64,000 bases of DNA, taken from the NCBI RefSeq assembly GCF_022513565.1, contig NZ_JAKWBE010000008.1, forward strand, positions 237,831 through 301,830, written 5' to 3'. Source of the DNA: Streptomyces gilvus. GTDB taxonomy: Bacteria; Actinomycetota; Actinomycetes; Streptomycetales; Streptomycetaceae. Of this stretch, positions 16,595-26,129 are shown one piece after another. Numbering within the stretch: position 1 is the stretch's first letter; each line of letters begins with the position of its first letter. The notes under the pieces were generated by a model. That model was not told the DNA's origin. It worked only from the letters and a program-made list of their open reading frames with translations, and did no database searches. The position numbers and the translations under genes are program-made.

Positions 16595-18091
16595 TCAGCT
16601 CTGACCGCCCGCCAGCTTCTCCCGCAGCGCGGCAAGCGCCTCGTCCGAGGCCAGCGCGCCGGAGTTGTCCGGGCCCTCGGAGGAGTACGAACCGCCACCC
16701 GCGGCCGGAGCCGCACCCGCGGCGTCGCCGCCCTCGGCGGCAGCGGCGGCGTCGGCCTCGCGGCTCTTGATGACCTGCTGCTGGTGCTGCTCGAAGCGCT
16801 GCTGCGCCTCGGCGTACTGGGTCTCCCACGCCTCGCGCTGGGTCTCGTAGCCCTCGAGCCAGTCGTTGGTCTCGGGGTCGAAGCCCTCGGGGTAGATGTA
16901 GTTGCCCTGGTCGTCGTAGGACGCGGCCATGCCGTACAGGGTCGGGTCGAACTCGACCGAGGCCGGGTCGGCACCGAAGGACTCGTTGGCCTGCTTCAGC
17001 GAGAGGCTGATGCGACGGCGCTCGAGGTCGATGTCGATGACCTTGACGAAGATCTCGTCGTTGACCTGGACGACCTGCTCCGGGATCTCCACGTGGCGCT
17101 CGGCCAGCTCGGAGATGTGGACCAGACCCTCGATGCCCTCGTCCACGCGGACGAACGCACCGAACGGAACCAGCTTCGTGACCTTGCCGGGCACGACCTG
17201 GCCGATCTGGTGGGTGCGGGCGAACTGCTGCCACGGGTCTTCCTGGGTCGCCTTCAGCGACAGGGAGACGCGCTCGCGGTCCATGTCGACGTCGAGGACC
17301 TCGACCGTGACCTCCTGGCCGACCTCGACGACCTCGGAGGGGTGGTCGATGTGCTTCCAGGACAGCTCGGAGACGTGGACCAGACCGTCGACGCCACCCA
17401 GGTCCACGAAGGCACCGAAGTTGACGATCGAGGAGACCACGCCGGAGCGGACCTGACCCTTCTGCAGGGTCGTGAGGAACGTCTGGCGGACCTCGGACTG
17501 GGTCTGCTCCAGCCAGGCACGGCGGGACAGGACCACGTTGTTGCGGTTCTTGTCCAGCTCGATGATCTTCGCCTCGAGCTCCTTGCCCACGTAGGGCTGG
17601 AGGTCGCGGACGCGGCGCATCTCGACCAGGGAGGCCGGGAGGAAGCCACGGAGGCCGATGTCGAGGATGAGACCACCCTTGACGACCTCGATGACGGTAC
17701 CGGTGACGATGCCGTCCTCTTCCTTGATCTTCTCGATGGTGCCCCAGGCACGCTCGTACTGGGCACGCTTCTTCGAGAGGATCAGGCGGCCTTCCTTGTC
17801 CTCCTTCTGGAGAACAAGGGCTTCGATCTCGTCACCGACGGCGACGACCTCGTTCGGGTCGACGTCGTGCTTGATCGAGAGCTCGCGGCTCGGGATGACA
17901 CCTTCGGTCTTGTAACCGATGTCGAGCAGGACCTCGTCCCGGTCGACCTTCACGATGACGCCGTCGACGATGTCGCCGTCGTTGAAGTACTTGATCGTCT
18001 CGTCGATCGCGGCGAGGAAGGCTTCCTCGTTACCGATGTCGTTGACCGCAACCTGCGGGGTCGTTGCGGTGGTCTCGGTGCTGCTCGTCAT
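16595..18091 (-). CDS. rpsA: 30S ribosomal protein S1
   Basis: This 498-residue protein binds mRNA and helps load it on the 30S subunit. Four S1 repeats are visible, starting near GDIVDGVIVKVDRDEVLLDI, then GIVTGTVIEVVKGGLILDIG, VRSGVVSSIVNFGAFVDLGG and GQVVPGKVTKLVPFGAFVRV. A low-complexity tail contains an Ala/Gly-rich stretch and ends ALAALREKLAGGQS. Actinobacterial S1 usually has four domains where E. coli has six. ATG 18091 is preceded by GGAGC. The upstream promoter and about 190-nt leader suggest translational or growth-rate control. Confidence 0.97.
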   Translation of the reverse strand: MTSSTETTATTPQVAVNDIGNEEAFLAAIDETIKYFNDGDIVDGVIVKVDRDEVLLDIGYKTEGVIPSRELSIKHDVDPNEVVAVGDEIEALVLQKEDKEGRLILSKKRAQYERAWGTIEKIKEEDGIVTGTVIEVVKGGLILDIGLRGFLPASLVEMRRVRDLQPYVGKELEAKIIELDKNRNNVVLSRRAWLEQTQSEVRQTFLTTLQKGQVRSGVVSSIVNFGAFVDLGGVDGLVHVSELSWKHIDHPSEVVEVGQEVTVEVLDVDMDRERVSLSLKATQEDPWQQFARTHQIGQVVPGKVTKLVPFGAFVRVDEGIEGLVHISELAERHVEIPEQVVQVNDEIFVKVIDIDLERRRISLSLKQANESFGADPASVEFDPTLYGMAASYDDQGNYIYPEGFDPETNDWLEGYETQREAWETQYAEAQQRFEQHQQQVIKSREADAAAAAEGGDAAGAAPAAGGGSYSSEGPDNSGALASDEALAALREKLAGGQS

Positions 18092-18289
18092 GTGGGAAAG
18101 GGCTCCGGTACGGACATTGAAGTCGTAGGTACTGCTTACGCCGGGAGCCCGTTTCGCTCTGAAGAAGCCGGACAGCCAAGGAAGCGCCACACAAAGCCAC
18201 TGGTGGCGCCTCGACAACCGAGGGGACATACAACAGATGCGAGCGCAGCCTGCTACGTCTGAGGTGCGCAGGCCCGCAGCGCAACTTGT

Positions 18290-18318
18290 AGCATACGGGG
18301 GCGGCCAGGCAGGGTCAA
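18290..18318 (-). promoter_or_regulatory. HrdB-type promoter of rpsA
   Basis: On the minus strand TTGACC and TATGCT are separated by exactly 17 nt (-35 at 18313-18318, -10 at 18290-18295). This predicts a start near 18283 and a leader of about 190 nt. The whole 383-nt stretch between rpsA and the methyltransferase gene otherwise holds only this leader and the upstream part of the methyltransferase frame. Confidence 0.75.
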
Positions 18319-18474
18319 TGCGCGAAGGCGCACACCCGGGGCGGATCGCCCCATACCCGGCACAAGAAGCGTCTCGCGAGGCCACGCAGGCCCGCGACTC
18401 CCCTTCCGTGACACCGGTGGGCGTCGGGTTCGTCGGGAGGGAAGAGCCCGCAGACTAATACGAGGGAGCCGATC

Positions 18475-19296
18475 ATCCAAGAGCCCGTTTCTTCCGAGAC
18501 CGAGTTCGAGCCGGAGGCCACCCGGCGCGCGGCCGACGTCAGTGAGAGCGCCCGGGCCAACCGGGGCTGGTGGGACCGGAACGCGGACGAGTACCAGGTC
18601 GAGCACGGCACGTTCCTCGGTGACGACCGGTTCGTGTGGGGTCCCGAGGGGCTCGACGAGGTGGAGGCGGAGCTGCTCGGCCCGTCGGAGGACCTCAAGG
18701 GCAGGGACGTGCTGGAGATCGGCGCCGGCGCGGCGCAGTGCTCGCGCTGGCTCGCCGCGCAGGGGGCGCGTCCGGTCGCCCTCGACATCTCCCACCGCCA
18801 GCTCCAGCACGCCCTGCGCATCGGCGGCTCGTTCCCCCTGGTGTGCGCCGACGCGGGCGCCCTTCCCTTCGCCGACGGCTCCTTCGACCTGGCGTGCTCG
18901 GCCTACGGGGCGCTGCCGTTCGTGGCCGATCCGGTGCTGGTCCTCAGGGAGGTGCGGCGGGTGCTGCGTCCGGGCGGGCGGTTCGTCTTCTCGGTCACGC
19001 ATCCGATCCGCTGGGCGTTCCCGGACGAGCCGGGCCCGGAGGGGCTGAGCGTGTCGGCCTCGTACTTCGACCGGACGCCGTACGTCGAGCAGGACGAGGA
19101 GGGCCGCGCGGTCTACGTGGAGCACCACCGGACGGTCGGCGACCGGGTGCGGGACGTGGTGGCCGGCGGCTTCCGGCTGGTCGACCTGGTCGAGCCGGAG
19201 TGGCCGGCCTGGAACACGTCCGAGTGGGGCGGCTGGTCACCGCTGCGCGGGAACCTGATCCCGGGCACGGCGATCTTCGTCTGCGAGCGGGACTGA
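18475..19296 (+). CDS. Class I SAM-dependent methyltransferase with no canonical start codon
   Basis: The coding frame is clear from about 18475 (IQEPVSSETEFEPEATRRAA, then ANRGWWDRNADEYQVEHGTF) through the SAM motifs DVLEIGAGAAQCSRWLA, PVALDISHRQLQHA and FADGSFDLACSAYGALPF to ICERD-like VCERD at the end, about 273 residues. No in-frame ATG, GTG, TTG or CTG precedes GTG 18634, which would remove more than 50 typical residues. A GGGAG motif sits 6 nt upstream of ATC 18475, so initiation at ATC is possible. A sequencing error is an alternative. The methyl acceptor is unknown. Confidence 0.75.
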   Translation: MQEPVSSETEFEPEATRRAADVSESARANRGWWDRNADEYQVEHGTFLGDDRFVWGPEGLDEVEAELLGPSEDLKGRDVLEIGAGAAQCSRWLAAQGARPVALDISHRQLQHALRIGGSFPLVCADAGALPFADGSFDLACSAYGALPFVADPVLVLREVRRVLRPGGRFVFSVTHPIRWAFPDEPGPEGLSVSASYFDRTPYVEQDEEGRAVYVEHHRTVGDRVRDVVAGGFRLVDLVEPEWPAWNTSEWGGWSPLRGNLIPGTAIFVCERD

Positions 19297-19362
19297 CGGA
19301 GATGCCGGACTGACGGTACGCGCGCGTGCCGGCGTTTCCGGGAGCCGTACGACACTGGGGGC

Positions 19363-22017
19363 GTGATCCGTTACGACGCCCTGGACGCGCTGCCGGTGCA
19401 CAGCGCGCTGCCCGCCCTGCGTGACGCCCTGGACGGGCACGGTACGGCGGTGTTGGTCGCGCCTCCCGGAACGGGCAAGACGACCCTCGTGCCGCTCGCG
19501 CTCGCCGGGCTGCTCGGGGACGGGCCCGCGCGCCGCGTCGTCGTGGCCGAACCGCGCCGGATCGCCGCCCGCGCCGCCGCCCGGCGGATGGCGTGGCTGC
19601 TGGGCGAGAAGGTCGGCGGGAGCGTCGGGTACACCGTGCGCGGCGAGCGGGTCGTCGGCCGGCACGCGCGCGTGGAGGTCGTGACGACCGGTGTGCTGCT
19701 GCAGCGGCTGCAGCGGGACCAGGAGCTGGCCGGCGTGGACGTGGTCGTGCTCGACGAGTGCCATGAGCGGCATCTGGACGCGGACACCACGGCCGCGTTC
19801 CTGTGGGACGTGCGGGAGACGCTGCGGCCCGAGCTGCGGCTGGTGGCCGCGTCGGCGACGACGGACGCGGAGGGGTGGGCGCGGCTGCTGGGCGACGCGC
19901 CCGTGGTCGAGGCCGCCGGCACCGCGCACCCGGTGGAGGTGGTGTGGTCTCCGCCGGCCCGCCCGGTACGGCCGCCGCACGGCATGCGGGTGGACCCCGC
20001 GCTGCTGGCGCATGTGGCGTCGACGGTGCGGCGGGCGCTGCGGGAGCGGGACGGGGACGTGCTGTGCTTCCTGCCGGGCGTGGGCGAGATCGCGCGCGTG
20101 GCGGGGCAGTTGGGGGATCTCGGCGACATCGAGGTGCTCCAGGTGCACGGACGGGCCCCGGCGGCGGTGCAGGACGCGGTGCTGGCACCGGGCGAACGGC
20201 GCCGGGTGGTGCTCGCGACCTCGGTCGCGGAGTCCTCCCTCACGGTGCCCGGAGTGCGGGTGGTCGTCGACTCGGGGCTGGCGCGGGAGCCCCGCGTCGA
20301 CCACGCGCGCGGGCTGAGCGCGCTGACGACGGTACGGGCCTCGCAGGCGGCCGGGCGGCAGCGGGCGGGGCGGGCCGGGCGTGAGGCGCCGGGGACGGTG
20401 TACCGGTGCTGGGCGGAGGCGGAGGACGCGCGTCTGCCGCGTTTCCCGGCGCCCGAGATCAAGGTGGCCGATCTGACGGCCTTCGCGCTCCAGGCGGCGT
20501 GCTGGGGCGACCCGGACGCGTCCGGGCTGGCGCTGCTGGATCCCCCGCCGGGCGGGGCGATGGCGGCGGCGCGGGCCGTGCTGACGGCGGTAGGTGCGGT
20601 CGACGCCGACGGGCGGGCCACGGAGCGGGGCGTGGTGCTGGCCCGGCTGGGGGTTCATCCGCGACTGGGGCGGGCGACGCTGGACACCTCGGGCGAGGGC
20701 GCCGAGGCGGTGGCCCTGCTCTCGGAGGAGCCGCCGCGGGAGTACGGCGACGATCTGGCGACCGCACTGCGCATCGCTCGGCGCGGGGGTGACGCGTATG
20801 CCGGGAGGTGGCGTGCGGAGGCGCGCAGACTGCGGGCCCTGACGACCGACCTGACCGGTCCGGCGCGACCCGGGAACGAAGCCGCACGGGGGGCCGCCGC
20901 GCCCGCCACGACCGCCGCGTCCCAGTCGCCCGATACCGCCTCTCCGACGGCCGCCGACCCGCCGCGTACAGCCGCCGCACACGACATCCCCGCGTTCGCG
21001 AGCCGCCCGGTCGCCGGCTCCTCACCCGCCCCCGTCCCTTCCGATGACGACTCGCTGGTCGGTGTTGTCGCGGCACTCGCGTTTCCCGAGCGGGTCGCGA
21101 AGGCGGACGGGGGGTCGTATCTGATGGCGTCGGGGACGCGGGCCGAGCTCGGCGAGGGCAGTCCGCTGCGGGGTGCGCCCTGGATCGCCGTGGCGGTCGC
21201 CGACCGGCCCGTCGGCAAAGGGCACGCGCGTGTACGGCTCGCCGCCGTGATCGACGAGGACGTGGCCCGGCGCGCGGCCGCCCCTCTGTACTCCGAGGCC
21301 GAGGAGGTCCACTGGGCCGACGGGGACGTCGTGGCCCGGCGTGTCGAGCGGCTGGGGGCGATCGAGCTGGCGGTGCGGCCGCTGGGGGACGCCGACCCCG
21401 TCCTCGTACGCGAGGCGCTTGTGGAAGGGCTGCGGCAGGACGGGCTCGGCCTGTTGCGCTGGTCGCCCGCCGCCGTCGTACTGCGGCAGCGGCTCGCCTT
21501 TCTGCACCTGCACCTCGGGCAGCCCTGGCCCGACGTGTCCGACGACGCGCTGCACGCGCGCGTGGACGAGTGGCTGGAGCCGGAGCTGGGGCGGGCCCGG
21601 CGGCGGGCCGACCTCGCCCGGATCGACGCCGGCCAGGCGCTGGGCCGTCTGCTGCCCTGGGCCTCGGGAGAGGCGGGGCGGCTGGACGAGCTGGCGCCCG
21701 AGCGGATCACCGTACCGAGCGGGTCCGGAATCCGGATCGACTACTCCGACCCTGAACGGCCCGTGCTCGCCGTGAAGTTGCAGGAGATGTTCGGGCTGCA
21801 CGAGTCGCCGGCGATCGCGGGGGTGCCGTTGCTGGTGCATCTGCTCTCCCCCGCCGGCCGGCCCGCCGCCGTCACCGCCGATCTCGCCTCCTTCTGGAAG
21901 GACGGTTACAAGGGGGTGCGCGCGGAGCTGCGCGGCCGGTATCCGAAGCATCCGTGGCCCGAGGATCCCGCCTCCGCCGAGCCGACCCGGCACACCAACG
22001 CGCGCCTCAGGCGCTGA
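19363..22017 (+). CDS. hrpB: ATP-dependent RNA helicase HrpB
   Basis: This is an 884-residue DEAH/RHA-type helicase. Motif I is APPGTGKTTLVPLAL, motif Ia VVVAEPRRIAARAAARRMA, motif II LDECHERHLDADTTAAF, motif III ASATTDAE, and motif VI is near QRAGRAGREAPGTVYRCW. The HrpB-specific C-terminal region ends with SFWKDGYKGVRAELRGRYPKHPWPEDP. Residues about 497-562 are an Ala/Pro/Thr-rich insert that looks disordered. GTG 19363 starts the gene. The last 11 nt overlap the 3' end of the convergent DUF3068 gene. The cellular role of bacterial HrpB is not well defined. Confidence 0.92.
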   Translation: MIRYDALDALPVHSALPALRDALDGHGTAVLVAPPGTGKTTLVPLALAGLLGDGPARRVVVAEPRRIAARAAARRMAWLLGEKVGGSVGYTVRGERVVGRHARVEVVTTGVLLQRLQRDQELAGVDVVVLDECHERHLDADTTAAFLWDVRETLRPELRLVAASATTDAEGWARLLGDAPVVEAAGTAHPVEVVWSPPARPVRPPHGMRVDPALLAHVASTVRRALRERDGDVLCFLPGVGEIARVAGQLGDLGDIEVLQVHGRAPAAVQDAVLAPGERRRVVLATSVAESSLTVPGVRVVVDSGLAREPRVDHARGLSALTTVRASQAAGRQRAGRAGREAPGTVYRCWAEAEDARLPRFPAPEIKVADLTAFALQAACWGDPDASGLALLDPPPGGAMAAARAVLTAVGAVDADGRATERGVVLARLGVHPRLGRATLDTSGEGAEAVALLSEEPPREYGDDLATALRIARRGGDAYAGRWRAEARRLRALTTDLTGPARPGNEAARGAAAPATTAASQSPDTASPTAADPPRTAAAHDIPAFASRPVAGSSPAPVPSDDDSLVGVVAALAFPERVAKADGGSYLMASGTRAELGEGSPLRGAPWIAVAVADRPVGKGHARVRLAAVIDEDVARRAAAPLYSEAEEVHWADGDVVARRVERLGAIELAVRPLGDADPVLVREALVEGLRQDGLGLLRWSPAAVVLRQRLAFLHLHLGQPWPDVSDDALHARVDEWLEPELGRARRRADLARIDAGQALGRLLPWASGEAGRLDELAPERITVPSGSGIRIDYSDPERPVLAVKLQEMFGLHESPAIAGVPLLVHLLSPAGRPAAVTADLASFWKDGYKGVRAELRGRYPKHPWPEDPASAEPTRHTNARLRR

Positions 22018-22999
22018 CCGGTTCCGGTGCCTGCGCCGCGGCCGGTTCCGGGTCGCCCGGGCGGCGGCCGCGGGCCTCCAGCCACAGGGCGAGGGCCAGC
22101 AGCAGGGTGCCGAGGACGAGGAAGCCCCAGGGCAGGTAGGACGTCATCAGCAGGACGAGGGTGCGGTTGGACTTGACCAGGGCGACGGTGTGCCTGATGT
22201 AGTCCTCGCGCATCTTCACGTGCCCGGCGAAGGCGGTCACCTTGTCGCGGCCGCCGAGCAGGGTGCCGCCGCGCAGTTCCTCCTTGTGGATCTCCTCGCC
22301 GTAGACGGGGGCGCCGGTGACCGGCTCGACCCAGAACTTGCGGACCGTGGTGTACCAGCGGGTGGTGCCGGTCCTGGCGACGGACTGGGGGGTGATGCCC
22401 TTGACCGGCATCACCTTGGGGAACCTCACCTGGGTCCAGGGGATGGTCTGCTCGAAGTAGTAGACCTTCAGGCCGCGGAAGTCCTGGGTGCCCTTGTAGT
22501 GGATGGGGTTGGTGGTGCGGGTCTGGGCGTCGAAGTACTCGTAGTCCCTCTTCTGCGTCAGGAACGGGAACTTGAACTCGATGCCGGTCCGTTTCACCGG
22601 GTCGCCGTCGACCATCTCGCCGGTCGCGTGGACCGGGGCCTGGCTGTGGGCGTCGAAGATGTAGCGCTCGGGGATCTCGGAGACCATCTTGCCGTCGGGC
22701 CCCTGGACGTAGGACAGGCCGTCCCAGACGACGACGTCCCGCCCCGCCGTCCGGTCGATCTTCTTCGCGGCCGCCACATCGCCCTTGAGGGTCTGCACGA
22801 TGGTGACCTTCGGGACGGTGCGCGCCTTCATGGTGCCGTAGTCGAGCAGTGTCGCGTTCTTCGCCTCCAGCACCACCGCCTGGTACTGGTTGGCCGGGAT
22901 CTTGGCCAGGCGCGGGAAGGCGTACCAGCGCAGCAGTGGGGACAGGGCCGCGAAGAACACGGCGAAGGCGAGCAGGACCAGACTGGCCTTGCGGCGCAT
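22007..22999 (-). CDS. DUF3068 (porin PorA-like) membrane-anchored protein
   Basis: The 330-residue protein has one N-terminal hydrophobic helix (about 6-24), a long extracytoplasmic region rich in beta-type sequence (YQAVVLEAKNATLLDYGTMK, RYIFDAHSQAPVHATGEMVD, RTGTTRWYTTVRKFWVEPVT) and a C-terminal helix (about 283-308) with a short cytoplasmic tail. This is the actinobacterial DUF3068 layout, some members of which are called PorA-family. Function is unknown. Its stop overlaps hrpB by 11 nt, tail to tail. Confidence 0.82.
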   Translation of the reverse strand: MRRKASLVLLAFAVFFAALSPLLRWYAFPRLAKIPANQYQAVVLEAKNATLLDYGTMKARTVPKVTIVQTLKGDVAAAKKIDRTAGRDVVVWDGLSYVQGPDGKMVSEIPERYIFDAHSQAPVHATGEMVDGDPVKRTGIEFKFPFLTQKRDYEYFDAQTRTTNPIHYKGTQDFRGLKVYYFEQTIPWTQVRFPKVMPVKGITPQSVARTGTTRWYTTVRKFWVEPVTGAPVYGEEIHKEELRGGTLLGGRDKVTAFAGHVKMREDYIRHTVALVKSNRTLVLLMTSYLPWGFLVLGTLLLALALWLEARGRRPGDPEPAAAQAPEPVSA

Positions 23000-23020
23000 C
23001 TCGGCCTCCCGGGCGGACGG

Positions 23021-23155
23021 CTACGGGTGTGCGGGCACCGTCGTCAGCAGCGGCTTCGGGGACGTCTTTCCCGTCGGCGTCCCCATCGCGGTGATCGTGA
23101 GGACCAGCGCGAACGCGACGGCGAGACCGGTCGCGGCGGCGATCAGGGCGCGCAT
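23021..23155 (-). CDS. SPW_0924-family micro-protein
   Basis: This is a 44-residue protein: a hydrophobic N-terminus (RALIAAATGLAVAFALVLTI), then TAMGTPTGKTSPKPLLTTVP. The GGGAGG ribosome binding site lies 7 nt before ATG 23155. I recognise this as the small Streptomyces family named SPW_0924. It is conserved in sequence but of unknown role, and looks like a single-pass or secreted peptide. It sits just upstream of the DUF3068 gene on the same strand (21-nt gap), suggesting a two-gene operon. Confidence 0.8.
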   Translation of the reverse strand: MRALIAAATGLAVAFALVLTITAMGTPTGKTSPKPLLTTVPAHP

Positions 23156-23243
23156 GCCTGCCTCCCGACGGACGGAACTGATACATCGTCAGGTCCGGCA
23201 CCGTAGCAACGGGTGGCCGAGATGAGAACACGTTGCACACACA

Positions 23244-23277
23244 ACGACGGCGCCCCCTGTGAGGGGGACGCCGTCGT
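23244..23277 (-). terminator. Terminator after the lytic transglycosylase gene
   Basis: ACGACGGCGCCCCC (23244-23257) pairs with GGGGGACGCCGTCGT (23263-23277), with one bulged A and a 5-nt loop. It lies 15 nt past the stop of the upstream minus-strand gene. Confidence 0.75.
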
Positions 23278-23291
23278 CGTCGTACGAAGGG

Positions 23292-25016
23292 CTACGCGCT
23301 CGGGCTCGCGGACGGGCTCGGCGAGGGGCTCGCCGAGGAGTCGGCCGCGGCCACGGTCAGCTGGACGTCGAGCGTGGCGCCGCCGGCGGTGGTGATGCGC
23401 AGGACGAAGGTGCCGGTGGTGTCGTCGGAGTACAGCTGCGGCAGCTTCAGCAGACCGTCGGCATCCGTCTGAAGGCCCGTCAGGGTGCGTACGGTCTTCC
23501 CGTCGGCGTCCTTGAAGTAGGGGCCCTTGTCGTCCTCGGTCGGGTCGAGCACCGACTTGACGAGGGTCGCGGTGACACCGACCTTGTCGGCGACGGCGCC
23601 CTTGTAGGTGGCCTTCACCTCGACCTGGTCGGCGAACTGGCCACCCGGGGTGCAGGTCAGCGCGGTGTCGCTGGTGCGGACGAGGGTGTCGGCGACGCGC
23701 TCGGTGACGCTCGCCTTGTAGTCGACGCCGGTGACCGCGCGGCCCACGACGGTGGCCCTGACGGTGAAGTCGCCGGTCTTCTCCCCCGCTTGGAGGGCAG
23801 GTGCGACGGCCACACCGGAGTTGTTGGTGACGACGGTGGCGACCTTCTCGCCGCCGGTGAAGGCGGAGTCGGTCGTGCCGACGATGGTGAAGCGGACGCG
23901 GACCTTGGCGACGGCCTTGCCCGCCTTGGTCACGGCCTTGGTGCTGATCTTCTCGGTGAAGGCGTCCCCGGCCATCGCGGTGAGCTTGGGGGTGCCGGCG
24001 TCCGCCAGGCGGTCCACCGTGTCGGTGGGGGTGGGGGTGGGCGACGGGGTGGACGGTGTGCTCGGGGTGCCCGACGGCGGGGTGGGGCTCGGGGAACTGC
24101 TCGGCGGCGTCGTCTTCCCCGGCTTCGCCGGCTTCGTGGTCGTCGTCCTGGAATGGGTCTTCGTCTTGTCGTCGCTGCTGTGCGACGGCAGCGTGCCCGT
24201 GCCGTCCGGGATCTCGTGGGTGCCCTTGCGGTAGTACTCCAGCCACGACAGGACCAGGTTGAGGTAGTCCTGCGAGCCGTTGTAGCTGAGGATCGCGCTG
24301 TTGAGGTTCGACTGCTGGGACAGGTCCCAGTTGTTGCGGCACAGGTAGTGCGCGGCGGCGAGGGCGGCGTCGTAGACGTTGTTGGGGTCCTTGACCCCGT
24401 CGCCGTTGCCGTCCCGGCCCGCCCATGCCCAGGTCGAGGGGATGAACTGCATGGGGCCGACGGCCTGGTCGTACTGGCTGTTGCCGTCGTACTTGCCGCC
24501 GTCGGTGTCCTTGATCAGCGCGAAGCCGTTGCCGTCGAGCTGCGGGCCGAGGATCGGGGTGATGGTGGTGCCGTCGGCGGTGACCTCGCCGCCGCGGGCC
24601 TGGCCCGACTCGACCTTGCCGATGGCGGCGAGCAGTTGCCAGGGCAGGTTGCAGCCGGGCTTGGCCTCCTTGAGTGCCTGCTCGGCCTTCTTGTAGGCGT
24701 CGAGGACGGTCGCCGGGATGCCGGCCTCCGCCGCGCCCTGCGCGACCGGGGTGGAGCCGGCGCTCGGCGAGGCGCTGGGGCTGGGGTTGGGGCTGTCGAG
24801 CGGCGGCAGGTCCGTGTAGTACCGCGAGTTTCCGGTGGCGGTGCCGCTGTCGGCGGTCGCTTCGGGGGTCGGCTGGGCGTCCGCGGCGGTCTGTCTGCCG
24901 TGGTCGTCGACCGACACCCCCGGAGCCTGGGACGCGGACAGTGCCGCCACCGCGACCGCTGCCACGGCCGTGGTCGCCGCACCCTTGGCCAGCCGCCTGC
25001 CGAATTGCGCCGCCAT
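23292..25016 (-). CDS. Secreted lytic murein transglycosylase with C-terminal Ig-like tail
   Basis: The 574-residue protein starts at ATG 25016 with GGAGGGG 8 nt upstream. Residues 1-32 are a signal peptide. A Ser/Pro linker leads to an SLT domain (about 100-270) with the catalytic Glu136 in AAIGKVESG, then DQAVGPMQFIPSTWAWAGRD and NVYDAALAAAHYLCRNNWDL. A Thr/Pro-rich linker (about 300-350) precedes repeated beta-strand segments (DAFTEKISTKAVTKAGKAV, QFADQVEVKATYKGAVADKV) like invasin/big-type surface modules. It should cleave peptidoglycan outside the membrane while the tail extends into the wall. The low-complexity C-terminus is SPSPSASPSA. Confidence 0.85.
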   Translation of the reverse strand: MAAQFGRRLAKGAATTAVAAVAVAALSASQAPGVSVDDHGRQTAADAQPTPEATADSGTATGNSRYYTDLPPLDSPNPSPSASPSAGSTPVAQGAAEAGIPATVLDAYKKAEQALKEAKPGCNLPWQLLAAIGKVESGQARGGEVTADGTTITPILGPQLDGNGFALIKDTDGGKYDGNSQYDQAVGPMQFIPSTWAWAGRDGNGDGVKDPNNVYDAALAAAHYLCRNNWDLSQQSNLNSAILSYNGSQDYLNLVLSWLEYYRKGTHEIPDGTGTLPSHSSDDKTKTHSRTTTTKPAKPGKTTPPSSSPSPTPPSGTPSTPSTPSPTPTPTDTVDRLADAGTPKLTAMAGDAFTEKISTKAVTKAGKAVAKVRVRFTIVGTTDSAFTGGEKVATVVTNNSGVAVAPALQAGEKTGDFTVRATVVGRAVTGVDYKASVTERVADTLVRTSDTALTCTPGGQFADQVEVKATYKGAVADKVGVTATLVKSVLDPTEDDKGPYFKDADGKTVRTLTGLQTDADGLLKLPQLYSDDTTGTFVLRITTAGGATLDVQLTVAAADSSASPSPSPSASPSA

Positions 25017-25260
25017 AGAGTGAACCCCTCCCGTGGACGCCCGAGCGCCCGTCTTTTGTCTGTGTCCTCGCCCTGTTGTGACGAGCGACCCACGGTGCAG
25101 GTTGCCCGCTCCGGGCTGTGACCCAGGCGACCCTACGACAACTTGCTTTCCAGGTGCACCCGTTCGTGCCCGGTTTTCACCAGTTGGCCATGTGCGGTTT
25201 GACCGGAACGGAGCCCGCATACTGGACCCTTCCGATCAATGTCGCCGCGGAGGAGGCCCG

Positions 25261-26118
25261 TTGCCGTTCACCCTGAGCCATGCGGCGGCGGTTCTGCCCG
25301 CCGTGCGCGCCGACGGAAGCGGGCGGGGACGACTGGTTCCGGCCGTTCTCGTGGCCGGTTCCTTCGCGCCCGACATGACCTACTTCGCGGCGAGTGTGGT
25401 TTCCGGCGGCATGGAGTTCGGGACGGTCACCCATTCCCTGCCCGGTGTCCTCACCGTCGACGTGCTGATCGCCTGGGCGTTGGTGGGTCTCTGGCTGCTG
25501 GTGCGCGAACCCCTGGTGGCGCTGCTGCCCCGGGCCCGGCAACCGCGCCCGGCCGCGCTGTTGCGCTGCGGGGCGCCACGCGCGCGCGTACGGCCGTCGG
25601 TGGTGGCCCGGTGGTACGGGTCGGCGGCGCTGGGCGCGCTGACGCATGTCGTGTGGGACGGGTTCACCCATCACGACCGGTTCGGGACACGGCTGTTCCC
25701 CGCGCTGAACGACGTGGTCGCGGGCTTCCCCCTGTTCTGGTACCTGCAGTACGGGTCTTCCGTGCTCGCCGGGGTGGTGATCGCGGGGTGGCTGGTCCGG
25801 GCGCTGCGACGCGCACCGGCGCCTTGGGCCCCGTCCGCGGTTCCCGCGCTGTCGGCGCGGGACCGGTGGTGGGCCCTCGTGGTCGTCGGCGGGTGCGCCG
25901 GGGCCGGGGCGGCGGAAAGGGCGGCACGCTGGTGGGCGTACTGGGGATCCACGGCGAAACCCTGGGAGCTGATCCCGGCGATCTGCTTCGGAGCAGGCGC
26001 GGGCCTGGTACCGGGCCTGCTCCTGTACGTCGTCGGGGTACGAGCACGTCGCCGGCCCCCGGAGCTCGCCGAACGGGAGCACGCCATCGCGGAACGGAGC
26101 CGCCCGGCCGGTCGCTGA
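25261..26118 (+). CDS. DUF4184 family membrane protein
   Basis: This 285-residue membrane protein starts at TTG 25261, set by the GGAGGAGG just upstream and by the family start PFTLSHAAAVLP. Other family marks are GSFAPDMTYF, THSLPGVLTVDV, the ALGALTHVVWDGFTHHDRFG segment with its His cluster, and VVAGFPLFWYLQYGSSVLAG. About seven hydrophobic helices are present. The THSLPG and HHD-type motifs recall metal-dependent membrane hydrolases of the YdjM kind, but function is unproven. Confidence 0.8.
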   Translation: MPFTLSHAAAVLPAVRADGSGRGRLVPAVLVAGSFAPDMTYFAASVVSGGMEFGTVTHSLPGVLTVDVLIAWALVGLWLLVREPLVALLPRARQPRPAALLRCGAPRARVRPSVVARWYGSAALGALTHVVWDGFTHHDRFGTRLFPALNDVVAGFPLFWYLQYGSSVLAGVVIAGWLVRALRRAPAPWAPSAVPALSARDRWWALVVVGGCAGAGAAERAARWWAYWGSTAKPWELIPAICFGAGAGLVPGLLLYVVGVRARRRPPELAEREHAIAERSRPAGR

Positions 26119-26129
26119 CAGGTCGCGCG

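Noticed and set aside
18408..18458. Small leader ORF (GTG start) before the methyltransferase gene
   Set aside because: It lies in a different frame from the enzyme, has no ribosome binding site, and its peptide is unremarkable.
23259..25121. 620-codon plus-strand frame opposite the lytic transglycosylase gene
   Set aside because: Composition is Gly/Val/Arg-rich with no domain; the minus strand has signal peptide and SLT motifs.
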